Below are positions 1-9,385 of a stretch of 64,000 nt of DNA, piece after piece. The stretch spans positions 127,444 to 191,443 of the forward strand of contig JAFEBQ010000010.1 of assembly GCA_018242585.1 (NCBI GenBank), read 5' to 3'. This DNA comes from Planctomycetota bacterium (GTDB lineage Bacteria > Planctomycetota > Planctomycetia > Pirellulales > PNKZ01). The translations under genes were made by a program, and so were the position numbers. Position 1 is the first letter of the stretch. Every line of letters begins with the position of its first letter. The notes below the pieces were generated by a model. It saw nothing but the letters and a program-made list of their open reading frames with translations, was not told the DNA's origin and did not search any database.

Positions 1-3000
1 CCGTTGGCCAGTTGCAAGTTCATCAACGGCCCCTGGTAGTTGGACGGTGGCGTGTAACCGCCCGGGGGCTCTGAGATGTTCATGCCAATGAAGTTGCGCG
101 TGCCCGTGTAGAATGTCGGCGTTGACGCCGACACGCTCGCGGTGCCCATCGGAATGCAAACGGGCTGCTTGATGTCAGTACCCGCCGAGCCGACCGCCGA
201 GTACGGGCGAGGATAGGTCAGCGCCTGGGCCGAACTATTGATGACCAACGAGCCCGACGTGGTGGGCAGGGCAAACTGCTGCGGCGTCCAGCCGATCTTG
301 TTGGAGGGCATTCCTTTGTCGGTCCAACCGACCTGGGTGACGTGAGGCATGGTGCCACCGGTCACATAAGAGCGCGCCGGCCCCAGCACCGCCGATTGGC
401 CTGATTGCAAGTAATACTTTGGCGCCACGCCGCCGCCGGAGTAGATGTAATAGTCCTGATAGGCGCCCTTGGTGGGAACCTGTGTCGCCGTGCCGGACGC
501 CACGAAGTACATGTTCCAACCAATTCGGTAGTTGAGCAGCGGATTCGCTGGCGTGGTGCTGTCAAAGATGTTCATCGCCTCGGGCTGCAACGTCGTCGAA
601 TCCGGATAGTACAGATTCACGGCCCCGGCCCCTTGCGAGTCGAAGAGCATCTCGCGAACCGTGGGATCGCGCCCCAGCTTGCCAGCGCCCGAAACCGGCG
701 CGGCGTCAACGCCTCGATGTGGCACCGTAACCGCCACTCGCCACACCGGCGACGCCACGCCCGATTGGCTTGCCGTAGCGCTCAGATTCAACGCGCCATA
801 AGCGTCGTTGGGAAGGTTCGTTCCCGACGTCGTCTTGGTGTAGAGTTCGTTGGGAAGCATGTGGAACTTCTGCGCCTGCTGAACCTTGGCGTCGTTGGTC
901 AAGGGGGGCGCGTTGCCCGTGCAGGTGATCTCGATGAACGCCGACCCCTCGGGAATGGCCACCTGGTCCAAGTGCGGGTCCGCCCCGCCGGCATTCGCCC
1001 CCTTGGTGAAATAGTTCTGCGGCTTGTTGTTGTTGGCGTTGGGACTCATCGGCGTGTCGGCGATCTTCAGATCGTGAAACGCCAGCGTCTCGGTGATTTG
1101 CATTTCGGGATATTCCATCCCCCAGACCACGCCGCGATAGAACAGGTTCCGCGCGGTGGTGGGAGTGGGATTGTCCTCGACGGTCTCGAGCGCGCCGTCC
1201 ACTTCCCAACCGCCGGGCGTCCACGTGCCCGCTTTAAATGGATCCTGACTGGCAAACGGATAGATGTCGAACTCGAACGGCGTCATGATCGAATCGCGGT
1301 CGCGGAAGTCGACGACGTTGACCGCCCACTGGGCGACGCGATAGGCCGTCAAGATATGCATCCGCTGGATCGGATTGGTCGCGGCGGTCAGGGTGTTGGG
1401 CATGCCCTTTTCAGCCCACACCGGCTGAATGTTCCCCACGCCGCCCACCCCGGAGGTCACGAGCGGCGTCCCCAGGTCCAAGTAATTCGAGTCCATGACC
1501 AGCATCATCAAGCAGTACAAGTGCTTGGCCAACTCATAGCGCGCCCGGATGTCGGGCATCGGCTTGCCGAGCACTGGCAGCCCGCCGTTCGTGTTCGCAC
1601 CGGTGGCCGGGATGAACAGCCCTTCCCAAGTCAGGTCCATCGTGGTGCCCAGCTTGGCGACCGGCGGCACGGTGTAGGCCGCGCTGGGCTGTTTCCAGGC
1701 GGGCTCTTGGTTGGCCGCTTTGGCCATTTCCATCGGATCGTCGACCACGCCGTTGCTGTCGTCGTCAAAGCCGTTGCCCAGCACGCGATTGATATCCATC
1801 CGCAAGCTCAGCACCAGGTCGGGCGAAAATCCGCGCTGGCCGAACCGATTCGCGGGATCGATCAGCCCGCGGGCGATCGTCTGCATGTTGGCCAGCGAGC
1901 CCGTGGTCAAGTTCACGCCGTGCCAACGCGCCGCGGCGGCGACGCGCCCCACCACCAGTTCGCCAAAGCTGAGGTTCGTTGGGTCGATCCCCATCAGCGC
2001 CAAGGCGTCTCGAACGTCCGGGGGCGGCTCAAGATTCGGCACCGGCAAGTCCCAGCTTTCGGTCGTGAACCGATGGCGCGTGGGATCGTACGTCCCCCCC
2101 AAGATGCCCGTGCCATGATTCGTGGCCAGGGTCTGGTCGTTGGCCCCCCACCAGACCTGTCGCAGCCGCGAGTTCATGTACTGCATATCGGGGTCGTGCC
2201 CGCGCAACAAGGCTTGCAGTTCGGCGGCGGTGAAGGGGGCGTCGGTGGGAGACATCAGGGGGGCGGGGCTGCTCGGTCCAGCGCCGGTCAGGACTCCTTG
2301 GACGAGCGTTCCCCGGTTGGACAAGCCGCTGGGGTCGAACTCCCACGGATCGTCGATCATCTCGTTGGGAATCGCATCGAGGCCGCTGGCCAGGGCGCCG
2401 GGCGAGTAGCGAATCGTTTGGGTCGGACCATAAGCGTACGTCACGCGCCCCATCGGATCGGTGCCGATCGTCAAGCGACCGTTCGGATCGATCGGCGATG
2501 CGTAATAGCCCGTCGCCATGTTTGCCGCCACGCCGGAACCAGGCGCGTTGGGGTCGAGCGCGGGAGCGGCGAGCGCGCTGTTCAGCGGCGACGGAGTGAC
2601 GTTGGCGCCGACGTACCACAGCGAGCCGGACGTCTCGACCGCCGAATCGCCACCGACAAAGTTCGGATTGGTCACGCCGCCGTACAGAGCGTACAGTTGG
2701 CTGCCCGGCGTGTTATAGAATGTGGTCGGCATATAGCCGATGGCGGCGGCGGGCCGGTTGTCGTCCCCGGGCGTGATGCCGATGGCCAGGTTCCACAGGC
2801 TGCCCCCCGAGGGGATGAAGCTCGTCTCACCAGCGCGCGGCAGGCTGAGCGCGCCGGGGGTCGGCTGGCCCGGGGTTTTGGGATTGACCAGGTGCGGCTC
2901 GCCATACCGCCCCGCCACGGCGGGACGCTGCACTCCTTGGGGACGGCCGTTGATGTGCGGAATGAATGACGTTTCGTAATTCGGGAACAGGTTCTCGGCC

Positions 3001-5138
3001 CGGCCTTCGAGCAACCAGCGATACAAATTGACGCGGCAGAACTGATTGGCATTGCCGTTGTCGACGTACGGGGCGATCAGGAACGGCGTCAAATTGATGT
3101 CAGCCGACGAATAACCAAGCCCCTGCCCCGTCAGAACCGGCGTCGTCGGATTCACCGCGCCGCTCGGGGTCGGGAGCGAACTGATATAGGGAGCGTAGAC
3201 CGTGTAGGAGTTCGTGCTGAGCGTCACCGCGGGGCTGACGGCCGCGACGCCGAGCGTCGTCACGTTGCTGATATTGCTCGCCGACTCGTTGTAGCGCGCG
3301 AAGGCTGGGCTGTACGTGCCGTTGCGCGCGTCGAGCCAGTCGGGAGCCGTGTACGTCGTGGGGGCGGCGGTGCCAGTGCGCGTCGAGGTGAACAGATAGC
3401 CGCCAACCGACATCACTTCGTCGCTCGACAAGGCCGCCGTCGCGAACGAGGCCGGCCCCGGCGGCGTCCGCAAGGTGGTCGCCGTGGTTCCCGAAAACCG
3501 ATAGTGCGACGGATTGCCCGACGTGTTCAGATTGATGCGCCCATCCATGTCGAGGCAGAGGATGGCGAACATCGGCTTGACCAGCCGGCCGTCGGCCCAA
3601 CTCTGGACCGGGGCGCCCAAGTCGACCCAGACGCTGTCGTAGCGCCCGTCGGCGTCGTTGTCGACGTCGAAGCCGCCGAACACCGGGTCAAAACGATTGA
3701 TTGACACGAACGTGGGAGAACCCTGATCCCACATGCCGTTGCCGTTGATGTCCGTGTACTCGCCCCCCTCGGGAATGCCGTTGCCGTTCAAATCGGCCCA
3801 CGGTTCGGGAGGCACGTACTTGCCGGCGCCCATCAGGTTCTGCGAGGGATCGGTGTTGTCGAAATGATCGGCCGGATCGGGGCGCAAGATGAACCGACGG
3901 CGCAGCGGCAGGTAGGAGGGAGTCGCCATCATGTTATAGCTGCCCGTCGGCGCGCCAGCCGAATCGAGCCCCAAGGCGTGGACCCAAAACCGGCACAGGT
4001 CCGGGCGATGCAACGAGGGGCTGGTCACTTCCCAGGTCAGCGTCGTCGGATTGTAGGTCCGGCCCGCCAGGATCATGTTCTGGAAGTCGGGAGCGTCGTA
4101 GTCCTCGTCGGCGTCGACGCCGCTCGTGTTGGGCACGTTGCCGCCGGCGCGAACCGGCCGATCGGACAAGTAGCCCCGGTAACCCGAATCGGTCGGATTG
4201 GGCATCAGGCCAATCGGCACCTGGCCGGAAAAATTTGGGTTCTGCGTGACATTGATCGTCCCGTACATGCTGCTTCCCGTCTTGGGATCCGGCCAATTCA
4301 GCCGCGTGCCGTTCACCGGCGTCGCGAGGCCGGCATTGTTCTTTGTGTACTGGGTCGAATTGCCAAAGCCCGAGCCGTTGAACGGGCGGCCGTTAATGAG
4401 GAAGCGGCGCGGAGGAGCCGAGACATCGGTCACGTTGAATGCGGTTTTGAACGGCTGAATCACGAGCGTGCCCGCGGACCCATTGTTGCTCCAGGTGCCC
4501 CCCGCGCCCCACCAGCGGACGATGCGCGTCGATTGATTGGCCAGGGGGCCATCGAGCACCGTCAACACGCAGCCGGCGAAGCGCCCTTCCAGCTGCGCGC
4601 TGGCGCCATTCTGCCCCACGTAACTCTCCAGCCAGGTATCGTCGGTGGTGGGAGAGTTCTTGGCGCCACTCAGATTGTCGTTCACGTCGTCAATGATCCC
4701 GTTGTTATCGTCGTCAACTCCGGCGATGCCCGGCTGACGATCAGGACCATAGGCGATCAGCCCCGTCACGGTGAACAGCGCGCTGGTCGGGGTGCTCTGG
4801 GCATTCATCGCCGGCACGAGTACCTGGGTAAAATGCCCCACCACCGCCTCGCGGTCGCCGTACATGTCCTCGAGCAAGCTGTGGGGACCGATGACCGATC
4901 GACCGTCGCGCGTGCCGCGCACGACTTGCAGCGCCGCCATGTTCAACAGATTGGAATGGCTGATGCCGCGCTGTTCGGCGCGAGCGGCCGAGATCGCGCC
5001 CCGTTTCTCGGCGCTGGCCGTGAGCACGAACGAAATCACGATCAACATGAACAGGGCGAGCATGCCCAGGATAATCATCAACACGACGCCGCGCCGCCCG
5101 GCGCGCCCGCGCGATGGTTGCTTGATTCGTCGTGACAT
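1..5138 (-). CDS. Giant GspK/PilX-like secretion-pilus protein, C-terminus off the left edge
   Basis: An unbroken minus-strand reading frame of at least 1,712 codons runs off the window. The start is an ATG with a GGAGGAG ribosome site about 8 bases upstream. The N-terminus is basic (SRRIKQPSRGRAGRRG) and is followed by one long hydrophobic helix (residues about 20-42) and then ASAEKRG, as in GspK/PilX minor pseudopilins, but the Glu at +5 of true pilins is missing. The body is rich in Asn, Gly and Thr and carries Asp/Asn loops resembling EF-hand or dockerin calcium sites near residues 136, 460 and 1130 (for example DINGNGMWDQG). A phrase DMDGRINLN near residue 540 is of a kind I associate with planctomycete proteins of this class. 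It is last in the pilin cluster, so it is probably the large tip-like component. Function is inferred from position and N-terminus only; the size is far above the 300 or so residues of GspK. Confidence 0.8.
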   Translation of the reverse strand, partial: MSRRIKQPSRGRAGRRGVVLMIILGMLALFMLIVISFVLTASAEKRGAISAARAEQRGISHSNLLNMAALQVVRGTRDGRSVIGPHSLLEDMYGDREAVVGHFTQVLVPAMNAQSTPTSALFTVTGLIAYGPDRQPGIAGVDDDNNGIIDDVNDNLSGAKNSPTTDDTWLESYVGQNGASAQLEGRFAGCVLTVLDGPLANQSTRIVRWWGAGGTWSNNGSAGTLVIQPFKTAFNVTDVSAPPRRFLINGRPFNGSGFGNSTQYTKNNAGLATPVNGTRLNWPDPKTGSSMYGTINVTQNPNFSGQVPIGLMPNPTDSGYRGYLSDRPVRAGGNVPNTSGVDADEDYDAPDFQNMILAGRTYNPTTLTWEVTSPSLHRPDLCRFWVHALGLDSAGAPTGSYNMMATPSYLPLRRRFILRPDPADHFDNTDPSQNLMGAGKYVPPEPWADLNGNGIPEGGEYTDINGNGMWDQGSPTFVSINRFDPVFGGFDVDNDADGRYDSVWVDLGAPVQSWADGRLVKPMFAILCLDMDGRINLNTSGNPSHYRFSGTTATTLRTPPGPASFATAALSSDEVMSVGGYLFTSTRTGTAAPTTYTAPDWLDARNGTYSPAFARYNESASNISNVTTLGVAAVSPAVTLSTNSYTVYAPYISSLPTPSGAVNPTTPVLTGQGLGYSSADINLTPFLIAPYVDNGNANQFCRVNLYRWLLEGRAENLFPNYETSFIPHINGRPQGVQRPAVAGRYGEPHLVNPKTPGQPTPGALSLPRAGETSFIPSGGSLWNLAIGITPGDDNRPAAAIGYMPTTFYNTPGSQLYALYGGVTNPNFVGGDSAVETSGSLWYVGANVTPSPLNSALAAPALDPNAPGSGVAANMATGYYASPIDPNGRLTIGTDPMGRVTYAYGPTQTIRYSPGALASGLDAIPNEMIDDPWEFDPSGLSNRGTLVQGVLTGAGPSSPAPLMSPTDAPFTAAELQALLRGHDPDMQYMNSRLRQVWWGANDQTLATNHGTGILGGTYDPTRHRFTTESWDLPVPNLEPPPDVRDALALMGIDPTNLSFGELVVGRVAAAARWHGVNLTTGSLANMQTIARGLIDPANRFGQRGFSPDLVLSLRMDINRVLGNGFDDDSNGVVDDPMEMAKAANQEPAWKQPSAAYTVPPVAKLGTTMDLTWEGLFIPATGANTNGGLPVLGKPMPDIRARYELAKHLYCLMMLVMDSNYLDLGTPLVTSGVGGVGNIQPVWAEKGMPNTLTAATNPIQRMHILTAYRVAQWAVNVVDFRDRDSIMTPFEFDIYPFASQDPFKAGTWTPGGWEVDGALETVEDNPTPTTARNLFYRGVVWGMEYPEMQITETLAFHDLKIADTPMSPNANNNKPQNYFTKGANAGGADPHLDQVAIPEGSAFIEITCTGNAPPLTNDAKVQQAQKFHMLPNELYTKTTSGTNLPNDAYGALNLSATASQSGVASPVWRVAVTVPHRGVDAAPVSGAGKLGRDPTVREMLFDSQGAGAVNLYYPDSTTLQPEAMNIFDSTTPANPLLNYRIGWNMYFVASGTATQVPTKGAYQDYYIYSGGGVAPKYYLQSGQSAVLGPARSYVTGGTMPHVTQVGWTDKGMPSNKIGWTPQQFALPTTSGSLVINSSAQALTYPRPYSAVGSAGTDIKQPVCIPMGTASVSASTPTFYTGTRNFIGMNISEPPGGYTPPSNYQGPLMNLQLAN

Positions 5139-5253
5139 GCTCGCTCTCCTCCACACAGGTCGTCCGGCGCTGGGGCCGGAAAAGATGAATTGTCGCGGCG
5201 GGCGCTCGATCCGCGGGCGCCCACCCGTCGCTTGCCTTACTCGACCGCCAATC

Positions 5254-6627
5254 TCACAAGGACCAAAAACTGTTGCCGTCGGTGTACCAACCGCGCTCAT
5301 AGACGGCGACCGCGCCGTCCATCAACACCCCGACGGCCGTGTTCGAGTCGAACGGCCAGTCGGGCCCGCTCAGGCGCACGCTGCGCTGATAGCCGCCGTT
5401 GTCCGCTTGTTCGACCGTCGTGGTCTGCGACACCACGCGATACCAATACACGGCGGTCTGCGAGATGGGGCTCGTCGTCGGGCTGGAAACGTAATTCAGC
5501 GTCGTGGCCTTGGCCATGATCCACTGCTCGGGCTTGACGCGGAGGAACTGCTCGGCCTTGATCGGATCGGTCTCGGGAATGTTGAGGAAGGCCTCGACCG
5601 AATTACCACGCACCGAGTTGCCTTGCCCCGCGTAGGGGAAAACCAGGTTCACCGCGCGCTCGGGCGGAGGATTGGTCGTCGGCAAGGTCGAGACGTCGAC
5701 GACTTGCCGCTTGTAGAAAACGACAACCGAGACCTTGAACGAACGCGTGTTCAGCGCGTCGCCGCCATAGACCAAGGGCGCCACCGGGGGGTAGATGACG
5801 GCGCCCGACGCCACGCCCACGTCGGGCTCGATCACCGCCAACCAAGAGTAATCGCCGAACGTCTGCATCGAGGCGAAGCTTTGCCACCCAGTCGCGCTCG
5901 AAACGACGTTGTTGCCCGGATTGACCACTCCGGCGCCGACGCTGTTCACTTGGGCCCATTGGGGGAGCGCGCGGTAGGTCTTGTCGGTCAGTGGGACCAC
6001 CGACAAGTCATCGGTGCTGCGAAAGGCGCGTTCGGCCAGCCCGACGGTGTAGCAGGTGAACTGGGGCGAGCCGTTGGCGATGGCGCGCACCCCGGGAGTA
6101 ACCACGCTGTTCTGCCGCAACGAGATCCGCGGCAGTTGCACGCGGTCGGCCACCTGGGCGGCCCCCACGGTATAGGGCACGGTTTGCACCACGCCGGCGT
6201 TGTTGGGGTTGACGGCGATCAACAGCGGATCGAGCACCAGCGGGCAGAACGGCGGCACCGCCGGATTGGAGACGCCATTGGGCGGCATGAACTGATAAAC
6301 CAGGCTCGCTGACGCCGGGTTCGTGGCCACCACCGGCGTCCCCTTCAAGGCGCCGCCTCCTTGGGGATAAAGCCAGTTCTCGGGTCGCACGAAGCCGCGC
6401 GTGATCATGTCGCGAAAGGCGGCGCGGCCGGTCGACGAAACCCGATCGGCGCGGAGCGCGACGGCCATGTCGTTCTGCCCCAGGGGCAACAACGACGCCA
6501 GCCCCAACAAGCCGACGGCCAGCACGCCGACCGCGATCATCACTTCCAACAACGTAATGCCGCGGCGTCGGCGCCGCGTGATCGCGTGACGCGCGAGGAC
6601 CGCCGACGGGGTGCGATTGGAAATCAT
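5254..6627 (-). CDS. Large pseudopilin, GspI/PilV-like
   Basis: The N-terminus has a run of five arginines then G23|ITLLEVMIAVGVLAVGLLGL, a class III prepilin signal with cleavage after Gly23 and Glu at mature position 5, followed by the hydrophobic pilin helix. The LLEVMIAVGVLAVGLLG form is closest to GspI/PilV minor pseudopilins. The product is about 457 residues, three to four times the length of proteobacterial GspI, and the extra part is Asn/Thr/Pro-rich with no domain I recognise. An AGGAGGT site lies 8 bases before the chosen ATG; an ATG six bases further upstream overlaps the previous stop as ATGA and could be used instead. It sits between the GspH-like and the giant GspK-like genes in one operon and should be processed by prepilin peptidase, which is not encoded in this window. 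Confidence 0.85.
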   Translation of the reverse strand: MISNRTPSAVLARHAITRRRRRGITLLEVMIAVGVLAVGLLGLASLLPLGQNDMAVALRADRVSSTGRAAFRDMITRGFVRPENWLYPQGGGALKGTPVVATNPASASLVYQFMPPNGVSNPAVPPFCPLVLDPLLIAVNPNNAGVVQTVPYTVGAAQVADRVQLPRISLRQNSVVTPGVRAIANGSPQFTCYTVGLAERAFRSTDDLSVVPLTDKTYRALPQWAQVNSVGAGVVNPGNNVVSSATGWQSFASMQTFGDYSWLAVIEPDVGVASGAVIYPPVAPLVYGGDALNTRSFKVSVVVFYKRQVVDVSTLPTTNPPPERAVNLVFPYAGQGNSVRGNSVEAFLNIPETDPIKAEQFLRVKPEQWIMAKATTLNYVSSPTTSPISQTAVYWYRVVSQTTTVEQADNGGYQRSVRLSGPDWPFDSNTAVGVLMDGAVAVYERGWYTDGNSFWSL

Positions 6628-6629
6628 GC

Positions 6630-8213
6630 TCATCGACCTCCTGACAGGACGCCTTGCAACGCATACAGCCGCGAATAGCACATGGCGTCCATGTAACCTG
6701 ACGGGTAATTCGGGCCCACGTACGCCGAGTACGATCCCGAAACCTGCGTCGAGGTCGTCGCCGCCGCGGCCGCCGACGTGGTATTCGTGTTCATGGGCGT
6801 CCAAATCGGGCTGGTCGTCACCATGCCCGAGTTGCAATTCAGCGCCACCCATAGATTAGTGGGGTCGGTCCAATTGTTCCCCTGTTGGGCCAAGCTATTC
6901 GAGGCCGTCGCCATGCTGGCCGAATCGGTGGGGATGGTGGCGGGCACCTTGTCGCGCTTGCCAATCAGGAAATACAGCACCCCCGCCGGGGTCTGTGATA
7001 GATAGCGATAGCTTTTGGTGATCGGCTCCCACGTCCGGCAATACACCTGACTGACGCTGCCGTTGGGGCTAAAGACAATGATGATCGGCGTCGTGTCATA
7101 ATTGACATTGGCGGTCGTCCCTGGCGGGATCGGAATGCCATTGATATCGAGCGAGTAACCGGTGTACGGGTTTTGCGGCAAGGCCGGCGAACCGTTCACG
7201 CCGGTCCCCGCCCTGATGGCGTTGGTCACAAAGCGTGGATTGAACGGCGGCAGGAAGTAAGCTCCGTTCAGGCTGCTGGTCGGGCCCGAAAAGTTCAGAT
7301 CGATGATCGTCGACTCGGGCAAGGTGACGCCGCCGGCCGAGATGCGCTGCGGCTGGCGATAAATCTGAAACGGCACCGACTGGCCGCGGCCCCCCGTCGT
7401 GTTCAGCGGATTGGCGCCGGGAAGTTCCGAATTGGGGGTCAGCATGGGGCCGGGGTTGGAGTTGAACAGGAAGTCGTTCATGATCGCGTTGCCGCTGCCA
7501 TCGAAGCGGAGCGCGCGCGACCCAACCGCGTCGCTCAGATAGTTCTTGTTGCAGGTGATGCCAATGCACCAGTAGCCGTCCGCCGCGCTCCCCAGCGGCG
7601 AGTTCCGGTCCATGTTGCTGGCCTTGTCCAGGCGATAGAAGCGATTGGTCAGGTTAAAGCAGATCAGATCGCCCGCCTTGACGATCTGCTGCTGCGTGGG
7701 GTCGGGGTTGCCCCAGCCATTTTGCAGCTCGTACCAGGTCGACAGGTTCGCGCCGGGCACGTTCTTGCGGCAAGGACGAACCACGTTGGCGAAATACGAG
7801 TTGCCGCCGTGCAACTGGTTGCGGGAGTCATAATAGGGAATCGTAAACGCCTCGACCTCCGAATCGGAAAACGCGCCGGAGTACACCTCGGGAACCTGCG
7901 CGTAAAACATACTGACGCACGCCTCGGGCAGCCCGGGCATCCGGTCCAGCCAGACGCCCGACGGGCGATTCGATTCGGCCGCTCGCGCCCGGCCCGTGTT
8001 CAAGAACACGTTGACGAGTCGCGCCGCTTCGCGGACGTTGCGCGATTCGAGCGCCGGCGGCAAGGTCTTGAGCACCACCAGGCTGATCGACAAGACAATC
8101 GCCACCACGACCAGCAGTTCGACCAGCGTCACCCCCCAGGCGACACCTCGGCGCGGCGCGGCGGCCCGACGACCGGCGCCATTCAGGCGAGCGAGCAAGG
8201 AGCGCTTGTTCAT
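6630..8213 (-). CDS. Large pseudopilin, GspH-like
   Basis: A 527-residue protein beginning with a basic leader and the class III prepilin motif G27|VTLVELLVVVAI, with Glu5 conserved, then a hydrophobic helix and the segment NVREAARLVNVFLNTGRARA, which resembles the region after the helix in GspH/FimT pseudopilins. The C-terminal 400 residues are Asn/Ser/Pro-rich and unlike short GspH proteins. Its ATG overlaps the stop of the upstream GspJ-like gene as ATGA, and its own stop overlaps a possible start of the next gene, so the four pseudopilin genes look translationally coupled. Role inferred: minor pilin of the same type II/type IV machine. Confidence 0.85.
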   Translation of the reverse strand: MNKRSLLARLNGAGRRAAAPRRGVAWGVTLVELLVVVAIVLSISLVVLKTLPPALESRNVREAARLVNVFLNTGRARAAESNRPSGVWLDRMPGLPEACVSMFYAQVPEVYSGAFSDSEVEAFTIPYYDSRNQLHGGNSYFANVVRPCRKNVPGANLSTWYELQNGWGNPDPTQQQIVKAGDLICFNLTNRFYRLDKASNMDRNSPLGSAADGYWCIGITCNKNYLSDAVGSRALRFDGSGNAIMNDFLFNSNPGPMLTPNSELPGANPLNTTGGRGQSVPFQIYRQPQRISAGGVTLPESTIIDLNFSGPTSSLNGAYFLPPFNPRFVTNAIRAGTGVNGSPALPQNPYTGYSLDINGIPIPPGTTANVNYDTTPIIIVFSPNGSVSQVYCRTWEPITKSYRYLSQTPAGVLYFLIGKRDKVPATIPTDSASMATASNSLAQQGNNWTDPTNLWVALNCNSGMVTTSPIWTPMNTNTTSAAAAATTSTQVSGSYSAYVGPNYPSGYMDAMCYSRLYALQGVLSGGR

Positions 8214-9382
8214 CGGCGGGTTCCTTGTAAATGACTGTGAACATTGTTGTAGCCGTCGTCACCGTTGATCGTGGCGGTGTACACGGCCTGTCCGCTGGCC
8301 GGATCGTTGGCCATCATGTACGGGCAACTGCGATCGCTCATGTCGAACGGCACGCTCGTGTAGCGGAGCACGGCGTTGAAGAACATGCCGAACCCCGAGC
8401 CGGCCGCGCCCCCCACCGCTCCGGAAGGGTCATAATCGCCCCCGGCCGAGACCACCAACGGTATCAGCGAATAGCCCCGCTCGTAGCCATTGCCATACGC
8501 CGCGTTGGGCTCCCAGCGATCGATCACTTGGGGATCGAAGCCGTCGTGATACCTCACGGGGTCGCGGGTCAAATAGTTGCCTGGCACCAGCGGATCGGGA
8601 AACTGACCCTTGCTCCAATAGCGCGGATCAGTGGCCGACACCGAGAAGATCGGCTGCAAGTCCGAGACAAAGCCTCCCGGCCAGCGGAACCAGCAGATGG
8701 GCGCGCCCCAGGCGTCGAGAATCTCGGGAATCTGGTCCGTATCCGTGTCGCCGACGTCGGACTGCGCGATCACCATCGCCGAGACATCTCGATCATCCGA
8801 GCCGTAAGCCATCAGCAGATAAAGCATTTCGGCCTGCTGATTGATGTTGGACAGCTCGCTGATCAGCGATTGAAACGACGCCCGCTTCGTGCCGCGCATA
8901 TTCGTGATCTGATACTGGAACGAATAAGTCAGCGACGACAGATAGGGCTGCCCGCCGTTCGTCAAGAACGTGGGCGTGCAGGCCAGATCGCTGTAATTGT
9001 CGGGCAGCTCCATCCGCATCAGCTCGCGCGTGCCGCCGAGCTTGTTGCGAGCGATCACGTTGCGATAGCCGGCGTTGACGTTGCCCGCCAGACGGTCGTC
9101 GACATTCACGCCGGCCGCCGGGTTGAACGGCAAACGGCGATACTGATAACCCTCCCAGCGATCCATCACTTGCTCGTGCAGCTTGGCGACGATTTGCTGG
9201 GTTCGATTCCGCTTGGCCGTCTCGCCGGCCAGGAACATGCCTTGGGCCAGAACCGTGAACAGCAGCACCATGATCGAAATCGCGATCAACAGCTCGGCCA
9301 GCGAAAAGCCCGCGCGCGGGGCGCGCCCCGCGCCGGGAGCGCTCGGGCGGAGTTCGTCACGAAGGCTCGCGCGTCGCGGCAT
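8210..9382 (-). CDS. Pseudopilin, GspJ-like
   Basis: The 390-residue product has a 25-residue basic leader ending in G25|FSLAELLIAISIMVLLFTVLAQ, a class III prepilin cleavage site with Glu5, as in GspJ/PulJ minor pseudopilins. After the helix comes RNRTQQIVAKLHEQVMDRWEGYQYRR, then a long variable region. A GGGGAG ribosome site precedes the ATG, which begins just 3 bases after the stop of the GspG-like gene. Assignment as the J rather than I or H type rests on order in the operon and the FSLAELLIAI motif, so the exact subtype is less certain than membership of the pilin class. Confidence 0.83.
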   Translation of the reverse strand: MPRRASLRDELRPSAPGAGRAPRAGFSLAELLIAISIMVLLFTVLAQGMFLAGETAKRNRTQQIVAKLHEQVMDRWEGYQYRRLPFNPAAGVNVDDRLAGNVNAGYRNVIARNKLGGTRELMRMELPDNYSDLACTPTFLTNGGQPYLSSLTYSFQYQITNMRGTKRASFQSLISELSNINQQAEMLYLLMAYGSDDRDVSAMVIAQSDVGDTDTDQIPEILDAWGAPICWFRWPGGFVSDLQPIFSVSATDPRYWSKGQFPDPLVPGNYLTRDPVRYHDGFDPQVIDRWEPNAAYGNGYERGYSLIPLVVSAGGDYDPSGAVGGAAGSGFGMFFNAVLRYTSVPFDMSDRSCPYMMANDPASGQAVYTATINGDDGYNNVHSHLQGTRR

Positions 9383-9385
9383 GGT

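Noticed and set aside
405..2969. Plus-strand 854-residue open frame
   Set aside because: It is rich in Arg, His, Gly and Val, without motifs, and lies opposite the 1,712-codon pilin-like gene, whose N-terminus and ribosome site are convincing. It is an antisense shadow of a GC-rich gene.
4771..6312. Plus-strand 513-residue open frame
   Set aside because: Same shadow composition; it crosses the start regions of two real minus-strand genes.
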